The notes under the pieces are model-generated. The model was not told the origin of the DNA and did not search any database. It saw only the letters and a list, made by a program, of their open reading frames with translations. 64,000 nucleotides of DNA, from contig JAKCOZ010000003.1 in assembly GCA_022605955.1 (NCBI GenBank), positions 40,636,761-40,700,760 on the forward strand, in the 5' to 3' direction. The translations under genes and the position numbers were made by a program. The stretch comes from Rallus limicola (taxonomy: Eukaryota; Chordata; Aves; Gruiformes; Rallidae). This document shows, piece after piece, positions 55,301 through 60,829 of this stretch; positions within the stretch are counted from its first letter, which is position 1; every line of letters begins with the position of its first letter.

Positions 55301-56184
55301 CCCTTTAGTTTCAGTTTGATCTCACAGCTTAATTTCTTCTTCTGTCCCGGGCGTTGAAACGCGTTACTAACACGGAGCGGGCAGCGACATGGATTTCACA
55401 TGGCTTCATGTCGTCACAAGCGCAGGATGTGTACGCTGCGTTATCACGGAGCCAACAAACGCGCCCCTCAAAGCTGCAACCACCTTGTTATTTCAAGCGC
55501 TTCTGTCAATACGCAGAAAACTAGAAAAGCTTTGTGGCTTCTAGGAACACCCTGAAGCATTGTTTCAAACACCACGGATCTTTGCGTGTTGTTGTTTCCC
55601 CGTCCCTTCGCGGGCAGGACACAACGTTGAAGAGTGCCTCAGTCAGGGACCCAGGATAAACAGAGGGTCTGATTCCTCCCGTCCCTCGGAGAATCGTGAT
55701 GGCTTTGGCACAGCCAGCGCGTGTAGGGCTCTTTCCCCGAGGCAATAGCGAGAGCACAGCTTGCTATAAAAGTTGTCCCGGCTACTTAACGTCCGCTACC
55801 TGCCGCGGGGAAGCTATAGCAGGGCAATAAAAACTGCAACGGCGCCGAGAAAGAGGGGGACTTTCCTCTCACCTTCACAGCTAAAGGCATGCGCGCGTAA
55901 TTAACACAAATAAAGCAAGACCTGATGTAATTCCCAAGTCTCGGACATGTGGGGGCTACACAAGTAAGAAGCCTCCCCTATTCGCCCAAGTAGCCGCTCC
56001 CACCGGGCGCAGCCCCAGCGGCGCCCGGGCCCTGCGGTGCAGGGGCCGGCCCGGGGGCGCCTCTGCCCGGAGGGAAGGCAGGCTTGGCGCGGGGAGGCCG
56101 CGCGTCCCCGGCAGGCGCTCGCAGTGTCGGCTGCGGGTGCGCCCGTTGGCAGCCGCGGTACTCACCGCTGGGAAACTGCTCCAT
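1213..56184 (-). CDS. LNPEP: Leucyl-cystinyl aminopeptidase (IRAP/oxytocinase), exons 1-11 of a gene continuing beyond the left edge
   Basis: This is a type II membrane zinc aminopeptidase of the M1 (gluzincin) family. It trims N-terminal residues from peptides such as oxytocin and vasopressin, and in mammals it cycles in GLUT4 vesicles and endosomes. Coding join, all minus: 56184-56166, 29683-28843, 22110-21972, 15744-15613, 14199-14079, 13421-13267, 12958-12845, 10899-10768, 9786-9655, 4826-4666, 1301-1213. Total is 2035 nt (678 codons plus 1 nt); every intron is GT-AG and all phases agree. Key residues fall at the positions known for the human protein: dileucines near 53-54 and 76-77, membrane span about 110-131, GAMEN 428-432, HELAH 464-468, second zinc Glu 487, Tyr 549. 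I see no frameshift or internal stop. The human protein is about 1025 residues, so roughly the last third lies off the left edge. The match is from recalled family knowledge, not a search. Confidence 0.97.
1501..3275 (-). repeat. CR1 LINE 3' region, interrupted by an LTR at 1638-2521
   Basis: The plus strand begins with AATAGAATCATAGAATGG, the inverted CR1 3' terminus. The element then runs as reverse-transcriptase C-terminal and 3' UTR sequence in antisense (1501-1637 and 2527-3275). The two parts are continuous in CR1 once the LTR is removed. It lies in LNPEP intron 10 on the same strand as the gene. 5'-truncated and non-functional. Confidence 0.92.
1638..2521 (-). mobile_element. Solo LTR nested inside a CR1 (family A)
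   Basis: 884 bp. On the minus strand it begins TGTCACAGTTTTGTG and ends ACCACCACA, so it has the TG...CA ends of a retroviral LTR. It is flanked by GGTAA (1633-1637) and GGTAC (2522-2526), a 5-bp target duplication with one mismatch; 5 bp is the size usual for ERVL-type integration. The same repeat recurs at about 7977-8188, 40810-42009, 53100-53332 and 59164-60130. No internal retroviral sequence remains. Confidence 0.88.
3276..4665 (-). other. LNPEP intron 10, remainder
   Basis: AT-rich intron sequence between the CR1 and exon 10. Nothing recognised. Confidence 0.7.
4666..4826 (-). CDS. LNPEP: LNPEP exon 10
   Basis: 161 nt, residues 596 to about 649. It encodes [26 protein letters not shown], then a beta-sandwich segment ending ...ENWTSDA plus two bases. 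Acceptor TTTTTACAG is good. The donor is GCAAG|GTTACT, a weak match to the GTRAGT consensus. The two leftover bases pair with exon 11 to make Ser, as expected from the human protein. Confidence 0.94.
4827..6959 (-). other. LNPEP intron 9, left part
   Basis: AT-rich intron sequence. It holds an A/C-rich stretch near 5965-6010 and a small TATTAGTA-type degenerate repeat near 6708-6750. No exon or mobile element is recognised. Confidence 0.7.
6960..7977 (+). repeat. CR1 LINE fragment, ORF2 endonuclease region
   Basis: Sense on plus, antisense to LNPEP. It is recognised by the CR1 endonuclease coding pattern ([12 protein letters not shown]...[10 protein letters not shown]..., then a [15 protein letters not shown] stretch) carrying stops and frameshifts. 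It breaks off abruptly at about 7977 against a truncated LTR and lacks the RT domain and 3' end. Dead copy. Confidence 0.88.
7977..8188 (-). mobile_element. Truncated LTR of family A
   Basis: Matches the TG-end third of the LTR at 1638-2521 in the same orientation; shared stretches include TCTCTGGTGGCAAAATGCAG and AACTGCGACA near its end. Its other end is cut off at the CR1 junction. Confidence 0.8.
8189..9654 (-). other. LNPEP intron 9, right part, with a pyrimidine-rich tract
   Basis: About 8880-9180 is strongly C/T-rich on plus, so purine-rich in the LNPEP transcript. It reads open in two plus frames only because such sequence lacks stop codons. The rest shows nothing recognisable. Confidence 0.7.
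9655..9786 (-). CDS. LNPEP: LNPEP exon 9
   Basis: 132 nt, 44 codons, residues 552-595. It encodes [13 protein letters not shown]...DLWDSMNE, the end of the catalytic domain. Acceptor CTAAAG, donor GAG|GTATGC. Phase 0. It is in no long open frame and was found by homology in the expected order. Confidence 0.96.
9787..10767 (-). other. LNPEP intron 8
   Basis: 981 bp AT-rich intron. Nothing recognised. Confidence 0.85.
10768..10899 (-). CDS. LNPEP: LNPEP exon 8: catalytic tyrosine
   Basis: 132 nt, 44 codons, residues 508-551. It encodes DEDFLN... [18 protein letters not shown]...MFDALSYIK. The Tyr at 549 corresponds to the transition-state stabilising tyrosine of M1 enzymes. Acceptor TTTTAG, donor AAG|GTAACT. 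Phase 0 at both ends. Confidence 0.97.
10900..12844 (-). other. LNPEP intron 7
   Basis: 1.9 kb intron. It contains one short CR1 3' tail (about 11441-11512); nothing else recognised. Confidence 0.85.
11441..11512 (-). repeat. CR1 LINE 3' terminal fragment
   Basis: Begins TAGAATCATAGAATCATTAA followed by the GGTTGGAAAAGA and ATCATCTAGTCCAAC blocks of CR1 3' ends, in inverted orientation. Only about 70 bp, a heavily 5'-truncated insertion. Confidence 0.8.
12845..12958 (-). CDS. LNPEP: LNPEP exon 7: third zinc ligand
   Basis: 114 nt, 38 codons, residues 470-507. It encodes [27 protein letters not shown]. The Glu of WLNEGF (487) is the third zinc ligand, 18 residues after the HEXXH block, so the zinc site is split across exons 6 and 7. 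Acceptor CTCATAG, donor CTCA|GTAAGT. Phase 0 at both ends. Confidence 0.98.
13267..13421 (-). CDS. LNPEP: LNPEP exon 6: GAMEN exopeptidase motif and HEXXH zinc motif
   Basis: 155 nt, residues 418-469. It holds the exopeptidase motif GAMEN (428-432), which binds the substrate N-terminus, and HELAH (464-468), which supplies two zinc-binding histidines and the catalytic Glu 465. The residues before GAMEN read FQS. I recall FEA at this place in mammalian [12 protein letters not shown] is the form I recall from ERAP1. Acceptor TTTTCCAG, donor CAG|GTACTA. Confidence 0.98.
13422..14078 (-). other. LNPEP intron 5
   Basis: 657 bp intron with a T-rich stretch near 13975-13990. Nothing else recognised. 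Confidence 0.85.
14079..14199 (-). CDS. LNPEP: LNPEP exon 5
   Basis: 121 nt, residues 378-417 plus 1 nt. It encodes [17 protein letters not shown]... through YPLQKL, where the catalytic domain begins. Acceptor GGACTAG, donor TTAG|GTAAGT. It is too short and too close to stops in the intron to appear as a long open frame; I found it by homology and splice phase. Confidence 0.95.
14200..15612 (-). other. LNPEP intron 4
   Basis: 1.4 kb intron. A minus-strand open stretch at 15017-15277 shows no family similarity and is most likely chance. Confidence 0.8.
15613..15744 (-). CDS. LNPEP: LNPEP exon 4
   Basis: 132 nt, 44 codons, residues 334-377, phase 0 at both ends. It encodes GIVQDEF...[17 protein letters not shown], the conserved end of the M1 N-terminal domain. 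Acceptor CTGCAG and donor CTG|GTATGT. The flanking intron frame stays open for a while, which makes the raw reading frame look longer than the exon. Confidence 0.97.
15745..18049 (-). other. LNPEP intron 3, left part
   Basis: AT-rich. A 17-bp near-palindrome, GTATTTCACAGAAATAC, occurs twice within about 17526-17568. No other structure is recognised. Confidence 0.7.
18050..20425 (+). repeat. CR1 LINE, long copy from endonuclease to 3' end
   Basis: About 2.4 kb in sense on plus. Domains in order: endonuclease (open for 144 codons, 18082-18516, with [11 protein letters not shown] and [11 protein letters not shown]), a linker, then reverse transcriptase (19674-20000, with VYLDFSKA, a GVPQ motif and FADD catalytic motif), and a 3' UTR ending in ATTCTGTGATTCTG near 20420. 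Several frameshifts and stops separate the domains, and one segment between GVPQ and FADD is shortened, so it cannot encode an active protein. 5'-truncated. Antisense to LNPEP, in intron 3. Confidence 0.92.
21350..21640 (-). repeat. CR1 LINE 3'-region fragment
   Basis: Antisense CR1 sequence. Recognised blocks include GTGTCTCACCACCCTCATGG, CCCCTTGTCCTATCACTACA and CTTCTCTTCTCCATGCTGAG. It lacks the extreme 3' terminus. It lies about 330 bp from exon 3 in intron 3. Confidence 0.88.
21972..22110 (-). CDS. LNPEP: LNPEP exon 3
   Basis: 139 nt, residues about 287-333. It encodes the conserved M1 block FAATQFEP...[15 protein letters not shown], part of the N-terminal beta-saddle domain lining the active site. 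Acceptor CCATTAG and donor AAAG|GTACCT. It ends in phase 0 on ...SNMPK. Confidence 0.97.
22111..23559 (-). other. LNPEP intron 2, left part
   Basis: AT-rich intron sequence. Nothing recognised. Confidence 0.7.
23560..24261 (-). repeat. CR1 LINE 3' end (part of an inverted-segment copy)
   Basis: Antisense on plus, starting at the terminus CAGAATCATACAATGG and running through the RT C-terminal region up to CAGCCTGTAGTTGTGCTTGG near 24250. At about 24262 the CR1 orientation flips. Confidence 0.9.
24262..24828 (+). repeat. Inverted CR1 segment
   Basis: Sense CR1 on plus, with reverse-transcriptase coding sequence running from the [13 protein letters not shown] block through [12 protein letters not shown] to NWLDGC-like sequence. 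It is flanked on both sides by CR1 in the opposite orientation. Its first part is the reverse complement of about 24830-25105, for example the 18-mer GTCCATGGGACCTGATGA near 24313 and its complement near 25048. Confidence 0.88.
24829..26640 (-). repeat. CR1 LINE 5' portion (endonuclease to early RT)
   Basis: Antisense CR1 from the start of the RT domain back through the endonuclease region. Recognised blocks include GTAGTGAGCTTGCGTGAGCC, CAGGAACTTGCTGGATTGCT and GGGTGGTTGAAGTCCCCAGT. No intact frame. In LNPEP intron 2, on the same strand as the gene. Confidence 0.88.
26641..28842 (-). other. LNPEP intron 2, right part
   Basis: AT-rich with T-runs near 27970 and 28000. One CR1 fragment lies at about 28385-28565; nothing else recognised. 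Confidence 0.7.
28385..28565 (-). repeat. CR1 LINE internal fragment
   Basis: Antisense piece matching the CR1 region before the RT domain; blocks include CCAGTTCCTTCAGGACTGTG and CTTTAGATGGTCTCAAACGT. Diverged, with neither end present. Confidence 0.8.
28843..29683 (-). CDS. LNPEP: LNPEP exon 2: cytoplasmic tail, membrane anchor, first part of ectodomain
   Basis: 841 nt, residues about 7-287. The cytoplasmic tail holds an acidic cluster (EEEPD) and two dileucine sorting signals (RLL near 53-54 and AKLL near 76-77) that in mammals direct insulin-responsive vesicle sorting. A hydrophobic span follows (about residues 110-131, TVVVCTAVF...IYLL). After it comes a short Cys-containing stalk and the start of the M1 N-terminal beta domain, with several N-glycosylation sequons (NHT, NLT, NIT, NVT, NYT, NLS, NST). 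Acceptor is TTTTCAG and donor AAAG|GTATGC, leaving phase 2. This is the longest exon and gives the clearest identification of the gene. Confidence 0.98.
31866..31965 (-). repeat. CR1-like 3' end fragment
   Basis: AGGATCATAGGGACATAGAA is followed by CTGAGGTTGGAAGTGACTTG and GAGATCATCTACCTCAACAT, a diverged inverted CR1 3' end. Confidence 0.7.
33524..33590 (-). repeat. CR1 LINE 3' terminal fragment
   Basis: TCATAGAGTCATAGAATCAT is followed by TTAGGTTGAAAAAGAAC and GATCATCAAGTCTAA, the inverted terminus of CR1. About 65 bp. Confidence 0.78.
34035..35335 (+). repeat. CR1 LINE, RT C-terminal half and 3' UTR
   Basis: 1.3 kb in sense on plus. An open stretch at 34303-34713 carries the RT motifs GVPQG and SADDTKL (SADD where CR1 normally has F/YADD) and the VLH...P block. 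It then degenerates and ends with the CR1 3' UTR (TGATCTTTAAGGTCCCTTCT) near 35335. 5'-truncated. Antisense to LNPEP, in intron 1. Confidence 0.9.
35336..39419 (-). other. LNPEP intron 1, repeat-poor stretch
   Basis: Four kilobases without recognisable mobile elements. It holds a poly-A run near 36913-36931 and other short A-runs (38441, 38539). No exon-like sequence recognised. Confidence 0.7.
39420..40667 (+). repeat. CR1 LINE, older diverged RT region
   Basis: Sense on plus. It covers the RT domain: a [17 protein letters not shown] block near 39967, [20 protein letters not shown] at about 40138-40197, and FTDDTKL where the catalytic FADD usually lies. Many stops interrupt it. The 3' UTR is missing; the element stops about 140 bp before an LTR. 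Confidence 0.86.
40810..42009 (+). mobile_element. Solo LTR of family A (plus orientation)
   Basis: Reverse complement of the same repeat as 1638-2521. Shared blocks include CCTGTGGGTGGGACCCCACA and GATCTCTCCCTGTCCTTATC, and it ends CAAAGCACCACA at 42009. A candidate polyadenylation signal, AATAAA, lies near 41813. It is longer than the intron-10 copy. The left boundary is uncertain by tens of bases. Confidence 0.75.
42010..46928 (-). other. LNPEP intron 1, stretch without recognised elements
   Basis: No gene or mobile element recognised. An (AAAC)n run with a C-tract lies near 45065-45098. Confidence 0.7.
46929..47494 (+). mobile_element. Solo ERVL-type LTR (family B)
   Basis: Starts TGCACTGGTTTTCACTGGGA and AGAGTTAATTTTC, the typical start of the common avian ERVL LTR. 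It continues with the GACAGCTGAC...CCAACTGACCAAAGGAATATTCCAT block and ends near GGGGTTAACCCAGAAG. About 566 bp and diverged. Opposite strand to LNPEP. Confidence 0.82.
47495..51980 (-). other. LNPEP intron 1, stretch without recognised elements
   Basis: AT-rich, with several open stretches of 60-120 codons that resemble nothing known to me and overlap on both strands. Nothing supported. Confidence 0.7.
51981..52769 (+). mobile_element. Retroviral 5' LTR (family C)
   Basis: Begins TGTGAAAAAAATCCCCC and ends GAGGCATCA. It has a TATAAAT box at about 52637 and an AATAAA polyadenylation signal at 52703, in the U3-R order of an LTR. Inside U3 a unit starting TTTAAGAAT is repeated in tandem (about 52078 and 52203). 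Immediately after comes TGGCACCCCAGGTGGGA, in the position and form of a tRNA primer-binding site. Confidence 0.83.
52770..53098 (+). mobile_element. Retroviral primer-binding site and leader, truncated
   Basis: Starts three bases after the LTR with a primer-binding-site-like TGGCACCCCAGGTGGGA (52773-52789), followed by about 310 bp of leader-like sequence without gag coding. It is cut off near 53098, where another LTR piece begins. Confidence 0.65.
53100..53332 (+). mobile_element. Truncated LTR of family A
   Basis: Matches the family A LTR in plus orientation; shared stretches include CTGACCAAGGCC and AATCACATTTAGGAG, then AGCAGCTGCATTTTGCCA. It joins directly to a CR1 at about 53333, so only its front part survives. 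Confidence 0.75.
53335..53935 (-). repeat. CR1 LINE 3' region
   Basis: Antisense CR1 beginning at GAATGGTTTGTGCTGAAAGA and running through CACCCTCCACTAGACCAGGT and CTTCTCTTCTCCAGGCTGAA. It closely resembles the copy at 23560-24261, so it may be the same subfamily. 5'-truncated. Confidence 0.9.
53936..55339 (-). other. LNPEP intron 1, between CR1 and CpG island
   Basis: AT-rich intron sequence. Nothing recognised. Confidence 0.7.
56166..56184 (-). CDS. LNPEP: LNPEP coding exon 1 (start codon, 6 codons plus 1 nt)
   Basis: Only 19 nt are coding: M-E-Q-F-P-S plus the first base of an Asp codon completed by exon 2. The start has A at -3 and G at +4, a strong Kozak context. The donor is G|GTGAGT. 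The product begins MEQFPSD, close to the human MEPFTND start, and joins to the strongly conserved exon 2 start. It sits in a CpG island. The upstream sequence toward higher coordinates is 5' UTR and promoter; its transcription start cannot be fixed from sequence alone. Confidence 0.93.
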
Positions 56185-56231
56185 TTTCCTCCCGCAATCC
56201 GCCCGCAGCCCGCGAGAATGAAGCCCTGGCG

Positions 56232-56259
56232 AGGGGGGAGAGGAGGGGGGAGAGGAGGG
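56232..56259 (+). promoter_or_regulatory. G-run cluster (potential G-quadruplex) just upstream of the LNPEP start codon
   Basis: Two runs of six G and one of three, separated by AGAGGA spacers, on the plus strand. This lies 50-75 bases upstream of the LNPEP ATG, so the mRNA strand is C-rich here. Formation of a structure is inference. Confidence 0.45.
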
Positions 56260-56770
56260 CGCACAGGCGGAGCCACGGCTCTCACTCCTCCTCCGGCCAC
56301 AGCATGCTTCAAGGACGGGCGCTACTTCGGGCCCACCACAGTGACTGCTGATTTTACACCGCCTCTCCAACAGGCGTAGGCACCGACTCCCTGCTCAGCA
56401 GCTTTTTCAAGGCAGCGAGCTCTACCAAATATCTGCCCGGGCCTTGCCACCTACTTCCCTCTCACCCCATGACACGAGCTACTCCTCCCACAGACCCGCC
56501 TTCCCTCCCGCCTCACGTCTGGGGAGGACGAGGAAGGCGCTCGGTCGGGCGCCGCTCTCCACCGCGCTGGGCAATGAGTGTGGGTGTGCCGGCCTTCCGC
56601 TCGCCTGGGTTGCGCCGCGCGTGTGAGCCGAATGTCGGCCGCCGCGCTGCGGCTGCAGAGGCGGAATTAGCGGGCCGTAGTGACACGGAGGCCTGTGGGA
56701 CAGGGCTCGGGTACATCTGGGACTCCGCGGCCCAGAGGCTTTGCAGGCGACCGGCTTCTGTGGCAGTGCT

Positions 56771-58544
56771 GTTGAGCCCAGGCCAGGCCAGCTTTCCCTG
56801 CACTCACAGCCCTGATCCGTTCTCACTGCTTGCCTGTCGTTTTTCCTTTTACTCTTATTCCTGCCTCACCTGCCCTCTCCTCCCTGGTCACTTCTGCTAT
56901 CAAAGAACTAAATAACATTTTTTTCTTCTTTAATACGGTAAAATTTTGGTTGCTGGCTGTTGGAAAACAGTTGATTAATCCTGAAGGTGTCCAAATGTAA
57001 ACGTATTTTGAGAAAAAAAAAAAAAAAACACACCAAAAACCTGGAAGAAATCTAAGCTTAAGGGTACTTCGGGTGAGAAAGGCAAGATGTCCACAAGAGT
57101 CCATGCCCTATTCCCAGACATGTACCCAATCTCACTGTTTCATAAACTTGTAGCATAGATTAGGCCATCATGTTTCTTACTAACTCCTTGGAGTTTAATA
57201 CTAGCTGTAATGCTGGGCACAGAGCTGATCATTTATTCATCAACACGCCATTTGACAATCCGTAATATATGAAAACAGCCCATCCCCAAAAGAAAAGCAT
57301 ACTACATTATTACATTAGAAAAGCATTTCCTTTATTAGCATGACCTTTATTTTCTAAGAATTGTTGCTGCCTGGACTACATTTAAATATATTAAAGAATC
57401 ATAGATAACTCTGCCATGTTGGGATCCTATGCAGTGTCATGCACAGGCTGCAGAGAGGCCTGAATAACATTTCTTTGAACTTCTCATCACTCACTTGCAG
57501 CATTCTTTTTTTTTTACCAATCCAAAATCCATAATTAGCATGACACATCTAGCAGAAGAGCTAAAATAAGATAATGCTTCACTACATAGGCAGAAATTTC
57601 TATATCTGGATTTTCCCATTAAAATCAAGTTATAAGGGAGTACAAAGGGGAATATTCATATAGATGAGGTTATTTCACAGTACTGCCCATTTGCCTCTGT
57701 ACAATATTAGAGTAATAAAGGTTTCAGTGTAGTTTTTTATAACATCATTTAAAGCAGAGTTGAAGCTCCAGTTTTTCTGCAGTTGTTAAAGCCAGAATTT
57801 CTATGGTATGACAAAAGAAATTATCTACAAAATTTTCAGATCCTTTTTAGGTTTTAGCTACAGTTTAATGGTGTGAGTGTTAAATAAAAGGGAAGAATTT
57901 ACTTTTTCAGGCCTCAAGTCAACTAGTACCACAATGTAATTTGGTTTTTTTTAGGTGCAGAATAAAACATTGCTTTAATTGCTTAAAGAAAACACCTCCA
58001 GTGACACACTTCATCCTAGTTTGGCAGCCTCCATTCAAAAAAATATCTTAACTGAGACTTTTCCAAGGAGTAAAAAGATTGCTAGGATGCCTGCCTTTTT
58101 CTTATTTTTGAAGAGCTGCTTTCCCTCAGAATGCTTGAGGTATTTCAGCTTTTGGAGAGCAAGAAACATGACTCAGACCTTCTTTGTTCTGTTCTATTTT
58201 TCTGGTGAGGGGAACAAAGTTTTGGCCACATGAACATACAAATATCAGGGAGACCCTTATGTGCTCTTGACACAGTGGAAAGTCTCCATTTTTTTTCAGC
58301 CAGATCTGCACATAAGAATAAAATGCATTCTACTAGAATGTAGAGCTTTGTGTTTGAGAACTTGCTATGACTCCAGCTGTTTGAAGACAAGGGAGTTCCT
58401 TCATTATCTCACTAAAATGTCTCAAGGTAGTTCAGAATCAGGTGTGGAATGGTGAACTATTTAGACAATGACCTTAAAAGGAGATGAAAAGTTTTAGGCA
58501 ATTGTTGGAAAAAGATTGAGCAGAGACAAGGATCTGGGAAGCTG
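56771..58544. other. Region upstream of LNPEP, nothing recognised
   Basis: AT-rich after the CpG island, with a poly-A run near 57015-57029. A possible CR1 end near 57396 (AGAATCATAGATAAC) is too short to call. No gene recognised. Confidence 0.7.
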
Positions 58545-58775
58545 TTCCTTGACTGAAAGTACACAATAGGAAGAAGTTCTTGGCTGAGGGTAGTGAAACA
58601 CAAGAACAGGTTGCCCAGAGAATTAGTAGAGGCCTCATGCCTGGAAACATTCAAGATCAGGCTTGATAAAATGCTGAGCAATCTGATGAAGTTAGTGGTG
58701 TCCCTGCTTACTGCAGGGGGCTTGGACTAGATGACCTTTAAAGGTCCCTTTCAACCTAATGCAGTCTCCAAAGTA
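58545..58775 (+). repeat. CR1 LINE 3' end fragment
   Basis: Sense CR1 3' UTR: GAACAGGTTGCCCAGAGAAT, then TTGGACTAGATGACCTTTAA and GGTCCCTTTCAACC. About 230 bp, diverged, missing the terminal ATTCT repeat. Confidence 0.82.
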
Positions 58776-59163
58776 GTTAATACTACCAATTAATGTGATC
58801 ATTTCCTCCTTAATGTAAGGTTTTGTATTTACTGTTGGAACTTACTGTGCACACTACTCTGCATACATCCACCATCCCCATCCCCTGCCAGCAGGAACTA
58901 GAGATGTTGATAACCACTGTCTCTTCAAAGTATTATTCCGTGCAATCCATAATACTGTGTTCACAAAATAAGTGTCCTTATCTACCTACATACCTATAGA
59001 TTTCTACAGGTAGGAGAAACAGCTGCCTCCACAGAAGAGTTATCACTATGCATTTTGTTGTCAAAACAACATAGATTTCAGCAATACTTCCTAGACTTAA
59101 GTTCCTTTTTTTAATAGATTGTAGCTATATTTCCACTGTTACCTTGCCACTGTTGAGTCTTTC

Positions 59164-60130
59164 TGTAGTGTGTTGACCCTGGCTGGTGGCTAGACACCCA
59201 AAGTCATTCTTATCACTCCCCTCCTCAGCTATAAAATATATAATGAAAGGCTTACAGGTATGAGCCAAGGACAGGGAGAGATCATTCAGCAACTAACATC
59301 ACAGGAAAAACAGTCTCTACACGGAATAAAATGCATCTAGTTTATTTCCCAATGAAAACAGAGCATGATAATGAGAAAAATAAAGCAAGCAAAACAAATG
59401 TTAAAACACCTCCCCCCATCCCTCCCTCCCTCCCTCCTTTACAGACTCAACATTATTCATGATTATCTCCTTCTTCCCCCAACAAGAGGCACAGCGGGGA
59501 CAGGGAATGGGGGTCATGGAGTTCATCACACATTGTCGCTGCTGCTCCTTCCTGCTCAGGGGGAGAACTCCTCACATTTTTCCCCTGCTCTAGTGTGGGG
59601 TCCTTCTCACAGGAGAAGTCTTTCTCATGGGGGCTTCCATTCTTCATGAACTGCTTCAGTGTGGCTTCCAGTACAGACCTTCAGGAACAGACTTCTCCAG
59701 TGTGGGTCCCCCACACTGGGTCCCCCACAGGGTCACACTCCTGCCAGCAAACCTGTTCTGGCATAGATAACTCTCCCTACAGGCTGTAGATCCTGCCAGG
59801 AGCTCAATCCATTCAACATGGTCTTCTTCATTGGTTGCTGGGGCGTCTCTACTTCAGCACCTGTATGGCTTCTTCTCCCTCCTTCTTCACTAACTTTGTG
59901 TCTACAAAGTTTCTTTTATCTTTTCACTCATTTCTCTGACAGCAAAAGAACTGCAGCTTTTTTCCTTCTTAAATATGTTATCACAGGGGCTACCACTATC
60001 ACTGATTGTCTTAGCCTTGGTCAATGTTGGGTCCATCCCTGAGCCAGCTGGCATTGCCTGCGTCAGACCTAGGTGAAACTTCAAACAGCTTCTTCTAGAA
60101 GCATCACCCACACCACTACCAAAATGCCAT
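59164..60130 (-). mobile_element. LTR of family A, diverged
   Basis: Minus-oriented copy of the repeat at 1638-2521. Shared features are the GTTGACCCTGGCTGG end, GACAGGGAGAGATCATTCAG, a CCCTCC-rich tract at 59408-59440 and the AACTGCAGCTTTTTTCC block. The start TG is at 59164; the other end is approximate. It lies about 3-4 kb upstream of the LNPEP start codon on the same strand. Confidence 0.75.
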
Positions 60131-60247
60131 GGAAACCCAAACCATTTTTTCAGAAGATTTCAAGATGAGACATTTTCCTCAAGATAAATAGAAGGCAAGG
60201 GCAATAGAATTTCTACCAGCTACATTAAAATAGATCTGACAAAAGAC

Positions 60248-60829
60248 TGTCGTGGTTTCACCCCGGCTGTGGGCCGAGATCCACGCAGCTGCCTGCTCCT
60301 TAAAGTAAAAGAGCAGGAGAAAAGGGAAAGGGGGGGGAAACAAGGGAAGGGAAAAGGAAGGGGCAAATAACTCCAAAACCAAGAAACTAAGAGGCCCGTG
60401 GGTTGGGATAAGGATAGTTTACTAAGAGAACAGAAAGATAAAATATAACAATGCTAACAGGACTTTAGAGCAAAAGAATATGAAACTATTGATACACAAT
60501 GCAGTTTCTCACCAAACCACACAACTCAGGCCGCACCACCCAGAGCCGTCCTGGAACCCGACCGTCCCCCAAGACCCTCGCGTCCCGGCCGCTCACGTCC
60601 CGGAACCGCCCCTCTTCTTCCCATCAGCCCCCCGTTATCCTGGGCAGGACGTAATTGGCATGGAATACTCTCTTTGGCCCATCTGGGTCACCTGTCCTGG
60701 CTTTGACTGTCTGACTGCAACTAGAAACATCAGGGTGTTATCAGCACTGCTTTCATTTTAACTCCCAAACACAGCATTCCATCCGCTGCTACAAATGAAG
60801 TTAACTCTATCCTGACTGAAACCAGGACA
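60248..60829 (-). mobile_element. ERVL-type 3' LTR (family B)
   Basis: 582 bp. On the minus strand it starts TGTCCTGGTTTCAGTCAGGA and ends GTGAAACCACGACA. It is the LTR of the ERVL-like integrase region to its right, because integrase, polypurine tract (AAGGGGTGG just before the LTR) and LTR lie in retroviral order. Related to the solo LTR at 46929-47494. Confidence 0.9.

Larger units (their letters stand above)
55340..56770 (-). promoter_or_regulatory. CpG island with LNPEP promoter and 5' UTR
   Basis: CpG content rises sharply from about 55340 and is densest at 55960-56670, in contrast to the AT-rich surroundings. It spans the coding start at 56184. Upstream on the minus strand are GC-box-like GGCGGG motifs (for example in the inverted CCCGCC near 56491 and 56508) and no clear TATA box, as in a housekeeping-type promoter. 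The exact transcription start cannot be read from the sequence. Confidence 0.85.

Noticed and set aside
55956..56370. Long minus frames through the CpG island (up to 130 codons), in frame with the LNPEP start
   Set aside because: GC-rich sequence lacks stops by composition. There is no upstream ATG in that frame; it opens at TTG. The donor at 56165 ends the coding exon.
56469..56915. 148-codon plus frame beside the LNPEP promoter as a divergent gene
   Set aside because: Open frame arises from GC-rich composition, with no recognisable domain and overlapping open frames on the opposite strand.
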